A DNA stretch of 47,649 bases, taken from assembly GCA_947303405.1 (NCBI GenBank), contig CAMYYH010000003.1, forward strand, positions 1-47,649. Direction: 5' to 3'. A program made the position numbers and the translations under genes. Origin of the DNA: an uncultured Mycoplasmatota bacterium (GTDB lineage Bacteria > Bacillota_I > Bacilli_A > RF39 > UBA660). How positions within the stretch are numbered: position 1 is the stretch's first letter; every line of letters begins with the position of its first letter. The notes below the pieces were generated by a model. It was not told the origin of the DNA and made no database searches. It was given only the letters and a program-made list of their open reading frames with translations. Below are positions 7,159-16,276 of this stretch, piece after piece.

Positions 7159-9699
7159 TTACTCCTTAGATAATTCTTTTAACTCATACAATATATTAAT
7201 TGCTTCCATAGGTGTAATATTTAAAGGATCTATATCTTCTAATCTCTTTAATACTTTACTATCATTATTAGTATCAAAATTAAAAGCTACTTGTTCTGAT
7301 AATTCTTCTCCACTCTTATCCTTAGCCATCTTTTCATATCTATCCAATACTTCTTGAGCTCTATTTAACAAATCATTAGGCATTCCAGCTAATCTAGCAA
7401 CATGTATACCATAACTCTTATCTACAGCGCCATCCTTAACTTTATGTAAAAAAGTTACTTTACCATCTTTTTCAATTGCTTCAACATGTATATTTTTAAT
7501 ACCCTCATTATTATTAGCTAAGTCAGTTAATTCATGATAATGAGTACTAAACAAAGTCTTACACTTAATCTTATTATTAACATACTCTAATATTGCTTGA
7601 GCTAAACTCATCCCATCATATGTCGCTGTACCTCTACCTAATTCATCAAATAATATTAAAGAATTAGCTGTTGCATTACTAATCGCATTCTTAGCCTCCA
7701 TCATCTCAACCATAAAAGTACTTTCTCCAGACACTAAATCATCAGAAGCTCCTATTCTCGTAAATATCTTATCAAATATTGGTAATTTACAAGACTTACA
7801 AGGTACAAAAGATCCCATCTGAGCCATTATAATTATTATCGCTAATTGTCTCATATAAGTCGATTTACCACTCATATTAGGTCCCGTAATTAATAAAGTA
7901 TTATCAGCCTCATCCATCATACAACTATTAGCCACATATTCTACTTTAGATACCCTTTCAACTACTGGATGCCTACCATCTACTATTTCTATTCTTCTTT
8001 CTTCTAATAACTCTGGTCTTACTAAAGAATACTCATCAGCAATAGTTGCCAAAGATACTAAAACATCTAATTCATTAATCGTCGAGGCATTGGCCTTTAA
8101 ATTAAATACTTCTTTTTTTATTAAATCTTTAATCTCACAAAATAAACTATATTCTAATTCAACAATCTTCTCTTCAGCATTTAATACTAAAGCTTCTTTT
8201 TCTTTTAATAAAGGTGATACAAATCTTTCGGCATTTGCTAAAGTTTGTCTTCTTTCATAACCATATTCTTCCTTAACTAAACCTACTTGTCCTTTACTGA
8301 TTTCAATATAATAACCAAATACCTTATTATATCCAACCTTCAAATTCTTTATACCTGTTCTTTCTCTTTCTTGTTCTTCTAAAGAAGCAATAACCTCTTT
8401 TCCACCACTTCTTATTTCCTTTAATTGATCCAATTCACTATTATATCCATCTTTAATTAAATAACCTTCATTTAGAGTAATCGGAGGATTCTCATATATC
8501 GCTTCTTCTAATAATTCGTATAAAGCACTCTCATCTACTAACTCATATTCAAAACCTAATTCCTTAATCTTATCTTTAATAAAAGGAAATACTTTTAAAC
8601 TATTCTTTATTTGTAAGACATCTCTAGCATTTAGATTACCACCATATACTTTCCCACATAGTCTTTCTAAGTCATATACTTCATCTAATAATTGTAACAA
8701 TTCTTCTTTAATTAAAAACTGTTCTCTTAACTTATCAATCATATCATATCTTTTATTTATGGTATCTCTATCTTTTAAAGGGCTCATTAAATAATTCTTT
8801 AAAAGTCTCGATCCCCCAGCTGTCTTGGTCTTATCCATTAACCATAACAAAGAATAGGTTCTTTCTTTTAATCTAAGAGTTTCTACTATTTCTAAGTTTC
8901 TAACAGTATGAATATCCATCTCTAAAAAATCATCTAATCTCACAACATTAACCTTATCTATTAAAGATAAGTCTTTTAACTGTTTAATAGCCAAATAATA
9001 GAATAAATGCTTAATACCTGTTATATATTTTATATCTGTTATATCTTTATAGACATTTTCATATCCATTATCTAAATAATCATAGGATATACTAAAATCT
9101 ATTCCATGATTATTTCTTAAAATATCTATTAATTCCTTTTCAGAATCATCACTAAATATAACTTCTCTTATATTAAAATTTAATAAAACACTTAATAATC
9201 TATCTCTATTTTTATCTACTTCTACTATAGAAAGACCCCCAGTAGAAATATCTCCATAAGTAACTATATACTTAGTCTTAAAATCCAAGATACTAGCTAT
9301 ATAATTATTATTATGTTCATCCAACATGTCAAAATCTATAACTGTACCCTTACTAATTACCTGTACTACCCCTCTTTTAACCATCCCTTTAGCCTTTTTA
9401 GGATCTTCTAATTGTTCACATATAGCCACCTTATATCCTTTATCTATAAGTTTTTCTATATATGGTTTAACACTATGATAAGGAACCCCACACATCGGAA
9501 TTCTCTCTTCTAATCCACCATTTTTACCAGTTAAAGTTAACTCTAACTCCCTACTGGCTATAATTCCGTCTTCAAAGAATAGTTCATAAAAATCTCCCAA
9601 TCTATAAAACAATAATTCCTCTAGATAACTATCTTTTATCTCCATATATTGTTTCATACCCGGACTAAGTTTATTTCTATCTACTTCTTCTCTTTTCAT
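7159..9699 (-). CDS. mutS: DNA mismatch repair ATPase MutS
   Basis: Recognises base mismatches and small loops and triggers repair. All domains are present: mismatch-binding domain I with GDFYELFFEDG (the Phe-x-Glu wedge, F37 and E39), connector and lever/clamp domains (about 130-560), and the ABC-type ATPase with Walker A GPNMSGKST (606-614), signature region DDLVSGESTFMVEM, Walker B LILFDELGRGT (681-691) and the STHYHEL switch (719-725). The 846-aa length and the C-terminal tail ending EAINILYELKELSKE are normal for MutS1. ATG start with a weak GATGAG RBS. It opens a unit with the unknown 171-aa gene and perhaps nusB; mutL is not adjacent. Confidence 0.98.
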   Translation of the reverse strand: MKREEVDRNKLSPGMKQYMEIKDSYLEELLFYRLGDFYELFFEDGIIASRELELTLTGKNGGLEERIPMCGVPYHSVKPYIEKLIDKGYKVAICEQLEDPKKAKGMVKRGVVQVISKGTVIDFDMLDEHNNNYIASILDFKTKYIVTYGDISTGGLSIVEVDKNRDRLLSVLLNFNIREVIFSDDSEKELIDILRNNHGIDFSISYDYLDNGYENVYKDITDIKYITGIKHLFYYLAIKQLKDLSLIDKVNVVRLDDFLEMDIHTVRNLEIVETLRLKERTYSLLWLMDKTKTAGGSRLLKNYLMSPLKDRDTINKRYDMIDKLREQFLIKEELLQLLDEVYDLERLCGKVYGGNLNARDVLQIKNSLKVFPFIKDKIKELGFEYELVDESALYELLEEAIYENPPITLNEGYLIKDGYNSELDQLKEIRSGGKEVIASLEEQERERTGIKNLKVGYNKVFGYYIEISKGQVGLVKEEYGYERRQTLANAERFVSPLLKEKEALVLNAEEKIVELEYSLFCEIKDLIKKEVFNLKANASTINELDVLVSLATIADEYSLVRPELLEERRIEIVDGRHPVVERVSKVEYVANSCMMDEADNTLLITGPNMSGKSTYMRQLAIIIIMAQMGSFVPCKSCKLPIFDKIFTRIGASDDLVSGESTFMVEMMEAKNAISNATANSLILFDELGRGTATYDGMSLAQAILEYVNNKIKCKTLFSTHYHELTDLANNNEGIKNIHVEAIEKDGKVTFLHKVKDGAVDKSYGIHVARLAGMPNDLLNRAQEVLDRYEKMAKDKSGEELSEQVAFNFDTNNDSKVLKRLEDIDPLNITPMEAINILYELKELSKE

Positions 9700-9717
9700 A
9701 ATCTCATCACATGCTAT

Positions 9718-9726
9718 ATAATATCA
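9718..9726 (-). promoter_or_regulatory. Probable extended -10 promoter of mutS
   Basis: TGATATTAT on the minus strand, about 19 bases before the mutS ATG and just downstream of the terminator of the preceding micropeptide gene. It fits TGnTATAAT with one change. Confidence 0.4.
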
Positions 9727-9746
9727 TATTTTTAAATAAAAATAAT

Positions 9747-9773
9747 AAAAAAAAGCTAATGAGCTCATTAACT
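9747..9773 (-). terminator. Rho-independent terminator after the micropeptide gene
   Basis: Minus-strand stem AGTTAATG / CATTAGCT (8 bp, one G-T) with loop AGCT followed by eight Ts. It separates the 26-aa ORF from mutS. Confidence 0.8.
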
Positions 9774-9808
9774 TATCTACATAATAATAAATAAATATAA
9801 TCAATACC

Positions 9809-9889
9809 TTAAATAGTAAAGAATATTAAAGCTACTACAGCCATTAATAATAATATTAATGCATATCTACCTTTTGTTCCAATTTCCAT
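9809..9889 (-). CDS. 26-residue single-pass membrane micropeptide
   Basis: This ORF is below the track's size limit. It reads MEIGTKGRYALILLLMAVVA plus LIFFTI and stop. A strong RBS (TAAGGAG) lies seven to eight bases before the ATG. Upstream is a TATAAT -10 with a TTCTTC-like -35 at 17 bp, and downstream is a perfect terminator, so it appears to be its own transcription unit. The sequence is a short charged cytoplasmic head (Glu, Lys, Arg) followed by one hydrophobic helix of ~17 residues. Small membrane peptides of this form often modulate a partner membrane protein or act in stress responses, but no partner can be named from the sequence. Confidence 0.65.
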   Translation of the reverse strand: MEIGTKGRYALILLLMAVVALIFFTI

Positions 9890-9918
9890 ATAATCGCTCC
9901 TTAATAATACATTTTCTT

Positions 9919-9947
9919 ATTATATCTTATTAATATTAATAGAAGAA
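9919..9947 (-). promoter_or_regulatory. Promoter of the micropeptide gene
   Basis: Minus-strand TATAAT (9919-9924) with a weak TTCTTC at -35 and 17-bp spacing, about 30 bases before the ATG of the 26-residue ORF. Confidence 0.5.
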
Positions 9948-9979
9948 TAATTATAAACAAATTTTATAATTATTTTACA

Positions 9980-10609
9980 CTATCCCCTTATTTTATCTAA
10001 AGCTCTAGCTACTATTTTATCATTAAAATCTCTAGCTATTTTACTAGATATTACTGTTGGACTAGGTAATTCATAAACACTATCAATTTTATCTACCATA
10101 GTAATTATAAATCCTTCTTTATACTTAGGTGGCACTATGTTTAAAGGAAACATATGCCTCTTAATAGAATCAGTAATTACTTCATTTTCTAATTCTGGGA
10201 AGAACTTAACATAGTTTTCAGCAGCAGCTTTAGCATGTGTAAACCCATGTTTTCTAAATAAGCTATGCTTAGTCTTAGTTTCTTTCAAAAATATTCCATC
10301 ATCTATATGTTCTAACGCCTCGCTATACATCCAGGACCACGGATAAAAGTCATGCAACAAACCTGCAATTGCGCAAACTCTATCGTCCGCCTTAAGCGCT
10401 TTCGCTAAGACAAAAGACCTAAATGAAACTAAAATAGAATGCTCCCATACAGACATATTATGATGATGAGGAAATAACTTCCTTTTTTGAAATTCATCAC
10501 TAATTAATACTACTCTAACATATTCATACCATTCCTCAAAATAAGGATTTAATAGTATGCTATGATCTATATAAGAAAAAACATCTTCATCATAATATCT
10601 ACTCTTCAT
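9980..10609 (-). CDS. HD-domain metal-dependent hydrolase
   Basis: A member of the HD superfamily of metal-dependent phosphohydrolases; the substrate is unknown. The motif set is visible (numbering of the 211-aa ORF): an N-terminal HHHNMSVWEHS with H59, the central GLLHDF with H88-D89, H127 in FTHAKAA, and H154 in IKRHMFP. The Trp/Tyr-rich loop YPWSWMYSEALEH after HD is distinctive. The track starts at the first of two ATGs; AAGGGGA is best placed for the second (10609, MKSRYYDED), giving 209 aa. The gene overlaps the 3' end of the YlbL-like protease by 11 bases, so the two are coupled. No terminator is evident between it and the micropeptide gene region. Confidence 0.8.
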   Translation of the reverse strand: MKSRYYDEDVFSYIDHSILLNPYFEEWYEYVRVVLISDEFQKRKLFPHHHNMSVWEHSILVSFRSFVLAKALKADDRVCAIAGLLHDFYPWSWMYSEALEHIDDGIFLKETKTKHSLFRKHGFTHAKAAAENYVKFFPELENEVITDSIKRHMFPLNIVPPKYKEGFIITMVDKIDSVYELPSPTVISSKIARDFNDKIVARALDKIRG

Positions 10610-11615
10610 AAGCATCCCCTTCTAAGTATCTAATCGCATCTTTAAGATTCTTTACCGAAACAATCTCAAAGTCATATTTCTTTTCTTTCTTTACCTTTAG
10701 TGCTTCTTTATAATTACCTTCAGGTACAAAAAAAACATCTAAGCCTTTTTTATAAGCTCCAATTACTTTATATTTTATACCACCAATATCCCCAACATTA
10801 CCATCCATATCAATAGTACCAGTACCAACTATCTTTCTTCCATTAGCTAAATCTTTATTAGTTAATCCTTCATAAATAGCTAAAGCCATCATCATTCCTC
10901 CACTAGGTCCTGATTCAGAAGACTTAGTATCCAAAACTATCTTACTGTCTGTATCTATATCAAAAGTAGTCGCACTTAACAAGCCTATCCTTTTCTTCTT
11001 ATCTACCTTAACTACTCTAGCAGTTGCTTTAACTTCTCTATTGTTTCTTAAGACAACAAACTCAATTACATCATTATACTTTTTCTCATCGATAGTTTTA
11101 GTAATCTCAGATACATCATTTATCTCTTTTCCTTCACAACTAACAATACTATCGCCAACTTTTAACGTGGTATCAGCGTCTTTGTCTATATATAAAACAT
11201 TGTTCTTCTTATTAACTATCTCATATTCCCTATCCGCTTCTTTTAAAGCAGCTAACATAGCCATATCTATACTTTGTTCTAAGTATATCTTATTTCTCTT
11301 ACTAGCATCCGCTATTGATTCATTAGGATACAAATTATCTTCAGACTTAACCACATCCCAGTCATCAACAATTAATCCTCCTAATACATAAGGAATACTA
11401 CCTTGTACAACATTTACATAAGCCATGCCATAAGAACCACTGGTATCTATCCTGTTATCATCTATTTTAATACGATCCTTTAACTCAATAATTCCCCCGG
11501 GCATCTCTACATCATAAGGCACTTTAATAACATACATAACAAGAAACAACAATATCAAGATAAAATAGAATACATTATCTTTTATATAATTAAAGATTCT
11601 ATTTGCTAATTTCAT
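10599..11615 (-). CDS. ylbL: YlbL-type membrane-anchored Lon-like PDZ protease
   Basis: A secreted-side S16 serine protease of the YlbL family: N-terminal membrane anchor (about 13-31), central PDZ domain (about 125-205, with LKVGDSIVSCEGKEI), and a Lon-type proteolytic domain with SESGPSGGMMMAL (nucleophile S238) and GDIGGIKYKVIGA (catalytic K283). In Bacillus subtilis YlbL degrades the SOS cell-division inhibitor YneA; a comparable envelope quality-control role is likely here but not proven. ATG start with AAGGTGG upstream. First gene of a two-gene unit with the HD hydrolase, driven by a TGTTATAAT extended -10. Confidence 0.92.
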   Translation of the reverse strand: MKLANRIFNYIKDNVFYFILILLFLVMYVIKVPYDVEMPGGIIELKDRIKIDDNRIDTSGSYGMAYVNVVQGSIPYVLGGLIVDDWDVVKSEDNLYPNESIADASKRNKIYLEQSIDMAMLAALKEADREYEIVNKKNNVLYIDKDADTTLKVGDSIVSCEGKEINDVSEITKTIDEKKYNDVIEFVVLRNNREVKATARVVKVDKKKRIGLLSATTFDIDTDSKIVLDTKSSESGPSGGMMMALAIYEGLTNKDLANGRKIVGTGTIDMDGNVGDIGGIKYKVIGAYKKGLDVFFVPEGNYKEALKVKKEKKYDFEIVSVKNLKDAIRYLEGDAYEE

Positions 11616-11630
11616 TAAACCACCTTATTA

Positions 11631-11639
11631 ATTATAACA
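11631..11639 (-). promoter_or_regulatory. Extended -10 promoter of ylbL
   Basis: TGTTATAAT on the minus strand, 16 bases before the ylbL ATG and just after the end of the pseudopilin operon. -35 not obvious. Confidence 0.5.
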
Positions 11640-11649
11640 CAAATTACAA

Positions 11650-12357
11650 TTATTTACATAATCTATTATGATTATTCCAAAAATCCGTCGGATAAGATGG
11701 ATCCCCAACTTTTTCAAAACCGCCTGGTAATGGGGCTCCTTTACGGAAATAATAGATAAATTCCAAGTCAAAATTCATTGACGTATTTGACATTGAATCA
11801 GACACTAAAACAGGATATCTAAGAATAAAATAGTTACTATTACAATGACCATTAAGATCCGTATCGCAATAAAAACCCTTCAACTCATACTCACACCCAT
11901 CCGCGCCTCCCGCCGGATAAGTTCCAGATTCTAGCTTCCAAGCCTCATATATCTTAGGCTTTTCCGCCGAGCCATTCTTTCTATACCCATAGATAAAAAA
12001 ATCATACTTATTATTATAAGATTTTCTTCCGACAGCCGTAATAAGAAAATAAGGATTATTCGTATCATTTTCATACGAAACCTTTAAACATGATTTAGTT
12101 TTATAATCATCTAAATTCATTACTTGGTTCCTACACCGTTCTAATGCAACTATATTCTTACTTACAAAGTCTTTCTCTATTCTTTGCATAATAATAGATC
12201 TATTAGATAAATCCTTAGTCTTACTCTCCCCTAAAGCCTGTTCATTCTTTACATCTACCAATAGATTTAATACTTGAACCATAATAATAGAAACTAACCC
12301 AATAGCCAAAATCACCTCAATAATAGACATCCCTTTAGAACCAAATACTTTCTTCAT
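11650..12357 (-). CDS. Type IV pseudopilin-like protein
   Basis: The N-terminus MKKVFGSKG/MSIIEVILAIGLVSIIMVQVL is a class III prepilin signal: short basic leader, Gly at the cleavage point, Glu at mature position 5, then ~20 hydrophobic residues. The mature domain is ~220 aa with several cysteines (ERCRNQ, KSCLK, GCEY, YCDTD, GHCNS), suggesting disulfides, and shares no family I can name; PulJ/ComGF-like minor pseudopilins are the nearest type. ATG with RBS GGGGAGA. It is last in an operon with two other exported proteins that also begin with hydrophobic anchors. A prepilin peptidase is not in the window. Possibly works with the Tad-like machine at 31.6-35.3 kb. Confidence 0.75.
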   Translation of the reverse strand: MKKVFGSKGMSIIEVILAIGLVSIIMVQVLNLLVDVKNEQALGESKTKDLSNRSIIMQRIEKDFVSKNIVALERCRNQVMNLDDYKTKSCLKVSYENDTNNPYFLITAVGRKSYNNKYDFFIYGYRKNGSAEKPKIYEAWKLESGTYPAGGADGCEYELKGFYCDTDLNGHCNSNYFILRYPVLVSDSMSNTSMNFDLEFIYYFRKGAPLPGGFEKVGDPSYPTDFWNNHNRLCK

Positions 12358-12371
12358 TGAGATTCTCCCCT

Positions 12372-12878
12372 CTATAATAATTCTATTTTATACTTAAACT
12401 TAACATTATCTCTAGATATCTCTTCACTTGTATCAAGTTTATACCAATATTTAATGGAATGAATCTTAGTATATCCAGGATTTAAAGCCTTCATACCTAA
12501 AACATATCCCCCTTGATTTCTCTCTAATTGATTCAAATCACTTATATAAATATCGTCTAAAGCTATTCTAACTTGTTTTAACACTTCTTCATCATGAATA
12601 TTTGGATATATAACTATTTGATAAGAAACCACCTTACTTTGATTATTAGTAATTGTATATGTTACACCATCCCCATTTAAGGCTTTACCATCACTACTTA
12701 CATCAATTCCTTTAAACTTTTTTTCATCTAATATAGTTACTACATCATCATAACTAGCAATATCTCCAGCTTCTTTCCCTTTTAAAGAAACCATAGCAAA
12801 AACACAAGCAGTAGAAAAGAGTACTAAGGCAACTAACTCAATAATTATTTCTTTTTTCAATACTTTACTAGCTTCCAT
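12372..12878 (-). CDS. Exported pseudopilin-operon protein, unknown family
   Basis: No known family recognised. Residues about 9-31 (EIIIELVALVLFSTACVFAMVS) form a membrane anchor after a basic MEASKVLKK leader; a Glu precedes the hydrophobic run as in pilins, but there is no clear Gly cleavage site, so it is a pilin-like or simply anchored protein. The ectodomain (~135 aa) is beta-rich: VTYTITNNQSKVVSYQIVIYP... and TKIHSIKYWYKLDTSEEISRDNVKFKYKIELL. Its RBS AGGTGAAAA and start overlap the end of the upstream gene by 11 bases and its stop lies 14 bases before the pseudopilin start, so all three are coexpressed. Confidence 0.65.
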   Translation of the reverse strand: MEASKVLKKEIIIELVALVLFSTACVFAMVSLKGKEAGDIASYDDVVTILDEKKFKGIDVSSDGKALNGDGVTYTITNNQSKVVSYQIVIYPNIHDEEVLKQVRIALDDIYISDLNQLERNQGGYVLGMKALNPGYTKIHSIKYWYKLDTSEEISRDNVKFKYKIELL

Positions 12879-13776
12879 TTTTCACCTCATAAGGATGCGC
12901 CATAGTTCCATCTCCATTTACAACTAATACATAATCATCAATTTCTATGACTTCACTTCCCATAGCGTATATACTTGTATCATGATTAATCGTATTATTC
13001 AAATAAGAACTACCATCTTTAAACCAATAATTATTATATTCCTTTAACCAAGTATCAAACGAATCCATATTAGACTCATCAATTTCCTTATTATTAAATG
13101 TCTTTATAAAATCAGTAAACTCTAAATAATTATTTTCCGAATTAAATACTGTCATATACTCAGTAAATCTTACTAATCTAAATTTATTATTCACTAAACC
13201 TATTATTCTATAAACACCATTATATCTAACATAATTATTAGGATTACCAAAGTAATAATAATTATTACTACTATCTTTAAATACATTAGAATCTTTAATC
13301 ATATGTAACTTAAGATAATCATCTTCTATAGAAGAAATATTAACTTTAACCTTATCATTAACATCATTAACACTAAATATCTTTATATTAACAGTTTTTT
13401 GATCTCCATCCGTTCCAAAAGGAGCTAGATTAACTACTTCCTTAGCGTACTTTTTTAATACTTCCTTATTAGAATCATCTATAGAGTAATAGACTTCTTT
13501 ATCTCCTAAAAAACTTAATTCAATTAACACATTAATACTATCTTTATTCTTATTAACTATACTTATATTACTACCAGAGATATCTACATCATTAATATCA
13601 TTTATTTTACTTATATTAAGCATTTCTCCATTTTCATAAGTAACCCTAAGATTATCTATCACTCTACTGGTAGAAGTGTATTCACTAGTACCAGAATCCT
13701 TAGAATATGTAACAGATAATATCACAACCGTTAACGAAAGAATAATAAAAATACTAATATAGAATCTCTTTTTCAT
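12868..13776 (-). CDS. Exported protein of the pseudopilin operon with a YRIIG domain
   Basis: Start set at ATG 13776 (MKKRFYIS), where GGTGAG is correctly spaced; the track's ATG is four codons upstream. Residues 3-22 are a signal anchor. The first half (~30-170) is a beta-rich ectodomain resembling its operon partner (NINVLIELSFLGDKEVYYSID). The second half carries SNNYYYFGNPNNYVRYNGVYRIIGLVNNKFRLVRF, a pattern I associate with extracellular domains common in uncultured low-GC gut Bacilli proteins that begin with a pilin-like or signal segment; function unknown. It ends DGTMAHPYEVKNGS. First gene of the three-gene operon. Confidence 0.65.
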   Translation of the reverse strand: MKKRFYISIFIILSLTVVILSVTYSKDSGTSEYTSTSRVIDNLRVTYENGEMLNISKINDINDVDISGSNISIVNKNKDSINVLIELSFLGDKEVYYSIDDSNKEVLKKYAKEVVNLAPFGTDGDQKTVNIKIFSVNDVNDKVKVNISSIEDDYLKLHMIKDSNVFKDSSNNYYYFGNPNNYVRYNGVYRIIGLVNNKFRLVRFTEYMTVFNSENNYLEFTDFIKTFNNKEIDESNMDSFDTWLKEYNNYWFKDGSSYLNNTINHDTSIYAMGSEVIEIDDYVLVVNGDGTMAHPYEVKNGS

Positions 13777-13812
13777 ATTCTCACCCATATCTTATCTTAT
13801 ACCCATTATATA

Positions 13813-13847
13813 ACAAAAAAAGAAACATTTAAATATAAATGTTTCTT
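13813..13847 (-). terminator. Rho-independent terminator after lon
   Basis: A perfect 12-bp stem AAGAAACATTTA / TAAATGTTTCTT with loop TATT, followed by Ts on the minus strand; it overlaps the lon stop codon. Confidence 0.9.
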
Positions 13848-16164
13848 ACACTTCTTTAAAAACTTTATTAAAAAGATCTAAATAATTCTTAATAGGTATT
13901 ATCTTAATGGAGTCTCTAACTAATTTAGGTATCTCTTCTAATTCGCAACCATTTTCATAAGGTATATATACCTTTTTTATTCCTTCGTTATAAGCTGCGA
14001 TTATCTTTTCTTTTAATCCTCCAACCTTAAGAACATCTCCTCTTAAAGATATTTCTCCCGTCATTGCAATATCTCTATCTACTTCTCTATCTAAGAATAA
14101 ACTTATTAAAGAAGTAGTAATAGCTATACCAGCTGAAGGCCCATCTTTCTTTATAGCTCCTTCTAAGAAATGAATATGAATATCTTTTTTATTAATATTC
14201 AAATCTTTTAATCTTAATTCTTTCTTTTTACTCTTTATAAAACTAAGAGCAACAGCTATACTCTCTTCCATAATCTTTCCTAACATACCAGTAACTTTTA
14301 TTTCACCTTTACCATCATATATAGTAGATTCCACCGGCATTACCATACCGCCAACAGGGGTATAAGCTAAACCATTAACTAAACCAACTTGCATAGTAAC
14401 TATATTATTCTTCATATCATACTTAGCTGGTCCCAAGTACTTAACTAAGTCACTCTTCTTTACAATAGTTTTTATTGGACTATTCATTTCTTTTACAGAA
14501 TTAGTAACTATCTTTCTAACTATCGTACTAAGATTTCTTTCTAAATCTCTTACTCCCGCTTCCTTAGTATACTTATTAATAATATCCATAAGAATATCAT
14601 TACTAAACCTTATTTCTTTACTACACACTAAGTGTTCTTTATATATATTAGGAATCAAATAATTTTTAGCTATATCTAACTTTTCAAACTCAGTATAAGA
14701 AGATAACTCTATAACTTCTAATCTATCATACAAAGCTGCTGGTATATCTTCTTCACTATTAGCCGTTAATATAAACAAAACATCTTTTAAATCAAACGGT
14801 TCTTCTACATAATTATCAATAAACATATTATTTTGTTCTGGATCCAAGATATCCAACAACACTGAAGCCGGATCTCCCTTATAATCCTTCACCATCTTAT
14901 CAACTTCATCTATTAATATTAAAGGATTAGAAGTCCCACACTTCTTTAAAGCCCGAATAATCTTACCAGGAGAAGACCCTATATAGGTTCTTCTATGTCC
15001 ATTCAATTCAGCTCCATCATTTAACCCACCAACTGATATCTTATAAAACTCTTTTTTCAAACTTTTAGCTATCGTTATAGCTAAAGATGTCTTACCTACT
15101 CCAGGCGGTCCTACAAAGCATAAAATAGGGCTTTTTAAATCTTTATTCCGCATCTTTACCGCAATATACTCCACTATTCTATTCTTTACTTTATCTAAGC
15201 CATAATGAGTAGAATCTAACACTTCTTTTATTTTATCTAAATCCTTTTCATCAGTACTATATATACCAAATGGTAAATCAAGAACTAAATCAAGATAATT
15301 CCTAATAGAACTTATCTCTGGATTATTATCACTCGTATAATCTAACTTTTTTACTTCAGCTGCCAACTTATTCTTTAACTTCCCAGGAGCCTTTAGATTA
15401 TCAATTCTTTCCAAATAGTCAGTAATTATTTCATCCTTAAGTTCATCTTCCCCTAATTCTTTCTTAATTACTTCTAGTTTTTCTCTTAAAACATATTCCC
15501 TTTGATTCTCTTCAAACTCGGTTCTTAATACTTCATCCAACCTAACATCTAGTTGAGCAACTTGTAACTCTATAGACAAATCATATACTAAAGCATTAGC
15601 TCTATGTAAAGCATTAATTTCATGCATATATAATAATTTTTTATTTAAAGAAAAAGGCATAAAAGATACGATTATATCTGTAAGCTTATCTAAATCGTTT
15701 ACATTTCTAATACTAGCAAGAACACTATTACCAGACATAGATGCTTCTATATATTCATTCAAAAGTTGTATTATTTTTCTTTTTAACGCCGTCTCTTCTA
15801 CTTCATCGAACTTAGGCAAATCTATCTCAGATATTAAAGAAGTAAGTAAATCAAAATCTTCTTTTCTATGTACATATTTATTAATTTTAACTCTTCTTAT
15901 ACCCGATACAATTATCCTAATATTACCATTAGGTAACTCTATCTTATTCTTTATCTTGCCAATAACTCCGACATTAGGTAAATCCGATATATCAGGAGCC
16001 TCTTCATAAGGATTATCCGGACATACAACCAATATATTACTATCATATTTATCTATAGCAACATCTATTACTTTGCTCGATCCATTATTACTTAAGTCAA
16101 GTTTAACATCTTGGAGAGGGAGAAGTACTATTCCTTTAAGAAGCATAACAGGTAAGTTATTCAT
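13846..16164 (-). CDS. lon: ATP-dependent protease Lon (LonA)
   Basis: Cytoplasmic AAA+ serine protease that degrades misfolded and regulatory proteins. The N-terminal substrate domain (LPVMLLKGIVLLPLQDVKLDL...) spans ~1-200, followed by a coiled helical region. The AAA+ module has Walker A GPPGVGKTS (352-360) and Walker B PLILIDEVDK (414-423). The S16 domain has KKDGPSAGIAI with nucleophile S677 and GGLKEKIIAAYNEG with catalytic K720. 772 aa is normal for LonA. RBS AAGGAG lies before the ATG. It has its own promoter (TTTACA-17-TATAAT) and terminator, so it is monocistronic. A second Lon-like enzyme (YlbL type) lies nearby but acts outside the membrane. Confidence 0.98.
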   Translation of the reverse strand: MNNLPVMLLKGIVLLPLQDVKLDLSNNGSSKVIDVAIDKYDSNILVVCPDNPYEEAPDISDLPNVGVIGKIKNKIELPNGNIRIIVSGIRRVKINKYVHRKEDFDLLTSLISEIDLPKFDEVEETALKRKIIQLLNEYIEASMSGNSVLASIRNVNDLDKLTDIIVSFMPFSLNKKLLYMHEINALHRANALVYDLSIELQVAQLDVRLDEVLRTEFEENQREYVLREKLEVIKKELGEDELKDEIITDYLERIDNLKAPGKLKNKLAAEVKKLDYTSDNNPEISSIRNYLDLVLDLPFGIYSTDEKDLDKIKEVLDSTHYGLDKVKNRIVEYIAVKMRNKDLKSPILCFVGPPGVGKTSLAITIAKSLKKEFYKISVGGLNDGAELNGHRRTYIGSSPGKIIRALKKCGTSNPLILIDEVDKMVKDYKGDPASVLLDILDPEQNNMFIDNYVEEPFDLKDVLFILTANSEEDIPAALYDRLEVIELSSYTEFEKLDIAKNYLIPNIYKEHLVCSKEIRFSNDILMDIINKYTKEAGVRDLERNLSTIVRKIVTNSVKEMNSPIKTIVKKSDLVKYLGPAKYDMKNNIVTMQVGLVNGLAYTPVGGMVMPVESTIYDGKGEIKVTGMLGKIMEESIAVALSFIKSKKKELRLKDLNINKKDIHIHFLEGAIKKDGPSAGIAITTSLISLFLDREVDRDIAMTGEISLRGDVLKVGGLKEKIIAAYNEGIKKVYIPYENGCELEEIPKLVRDSIKIIPIKNYLDLFNKVFKEV

Positions 16165-16197
16165 AGCATTTCTCCTTCCTAAAAATTGATAGTATTT

Positions 16198-16226
16198 ATT
16201 ATATATTTTTATTCATTCTTTGTAAA
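16198..16226 (-). promoter_or_regulatory. Promoter of lon
   Basis: Minus-strand TTTACA, 17-bp spacer, TATAAT, located about 35 bases before the lon ATG. No CIRCE-like inverted repeat is visible, so the sequence gives no hint of HrcA control. Confidence 0.7.
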
Positions 16227-16248
16227 TCAAATCACCTAAACTTTACAC

Positions 16249-16276
16249 AAAAAAGAAGCAATTCTTCTATTGCTTC
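16249..16276 (-). terminator. Rho-independent terminator after the 278-aa exported protein gene
   Basis: Perfect 8-bp stem GAAGCAAT / ATTGCTTC, loop AGAAGA, then six Ts on the minus strand; overlaps the 3' end of the gene. Confidence 0.8.
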
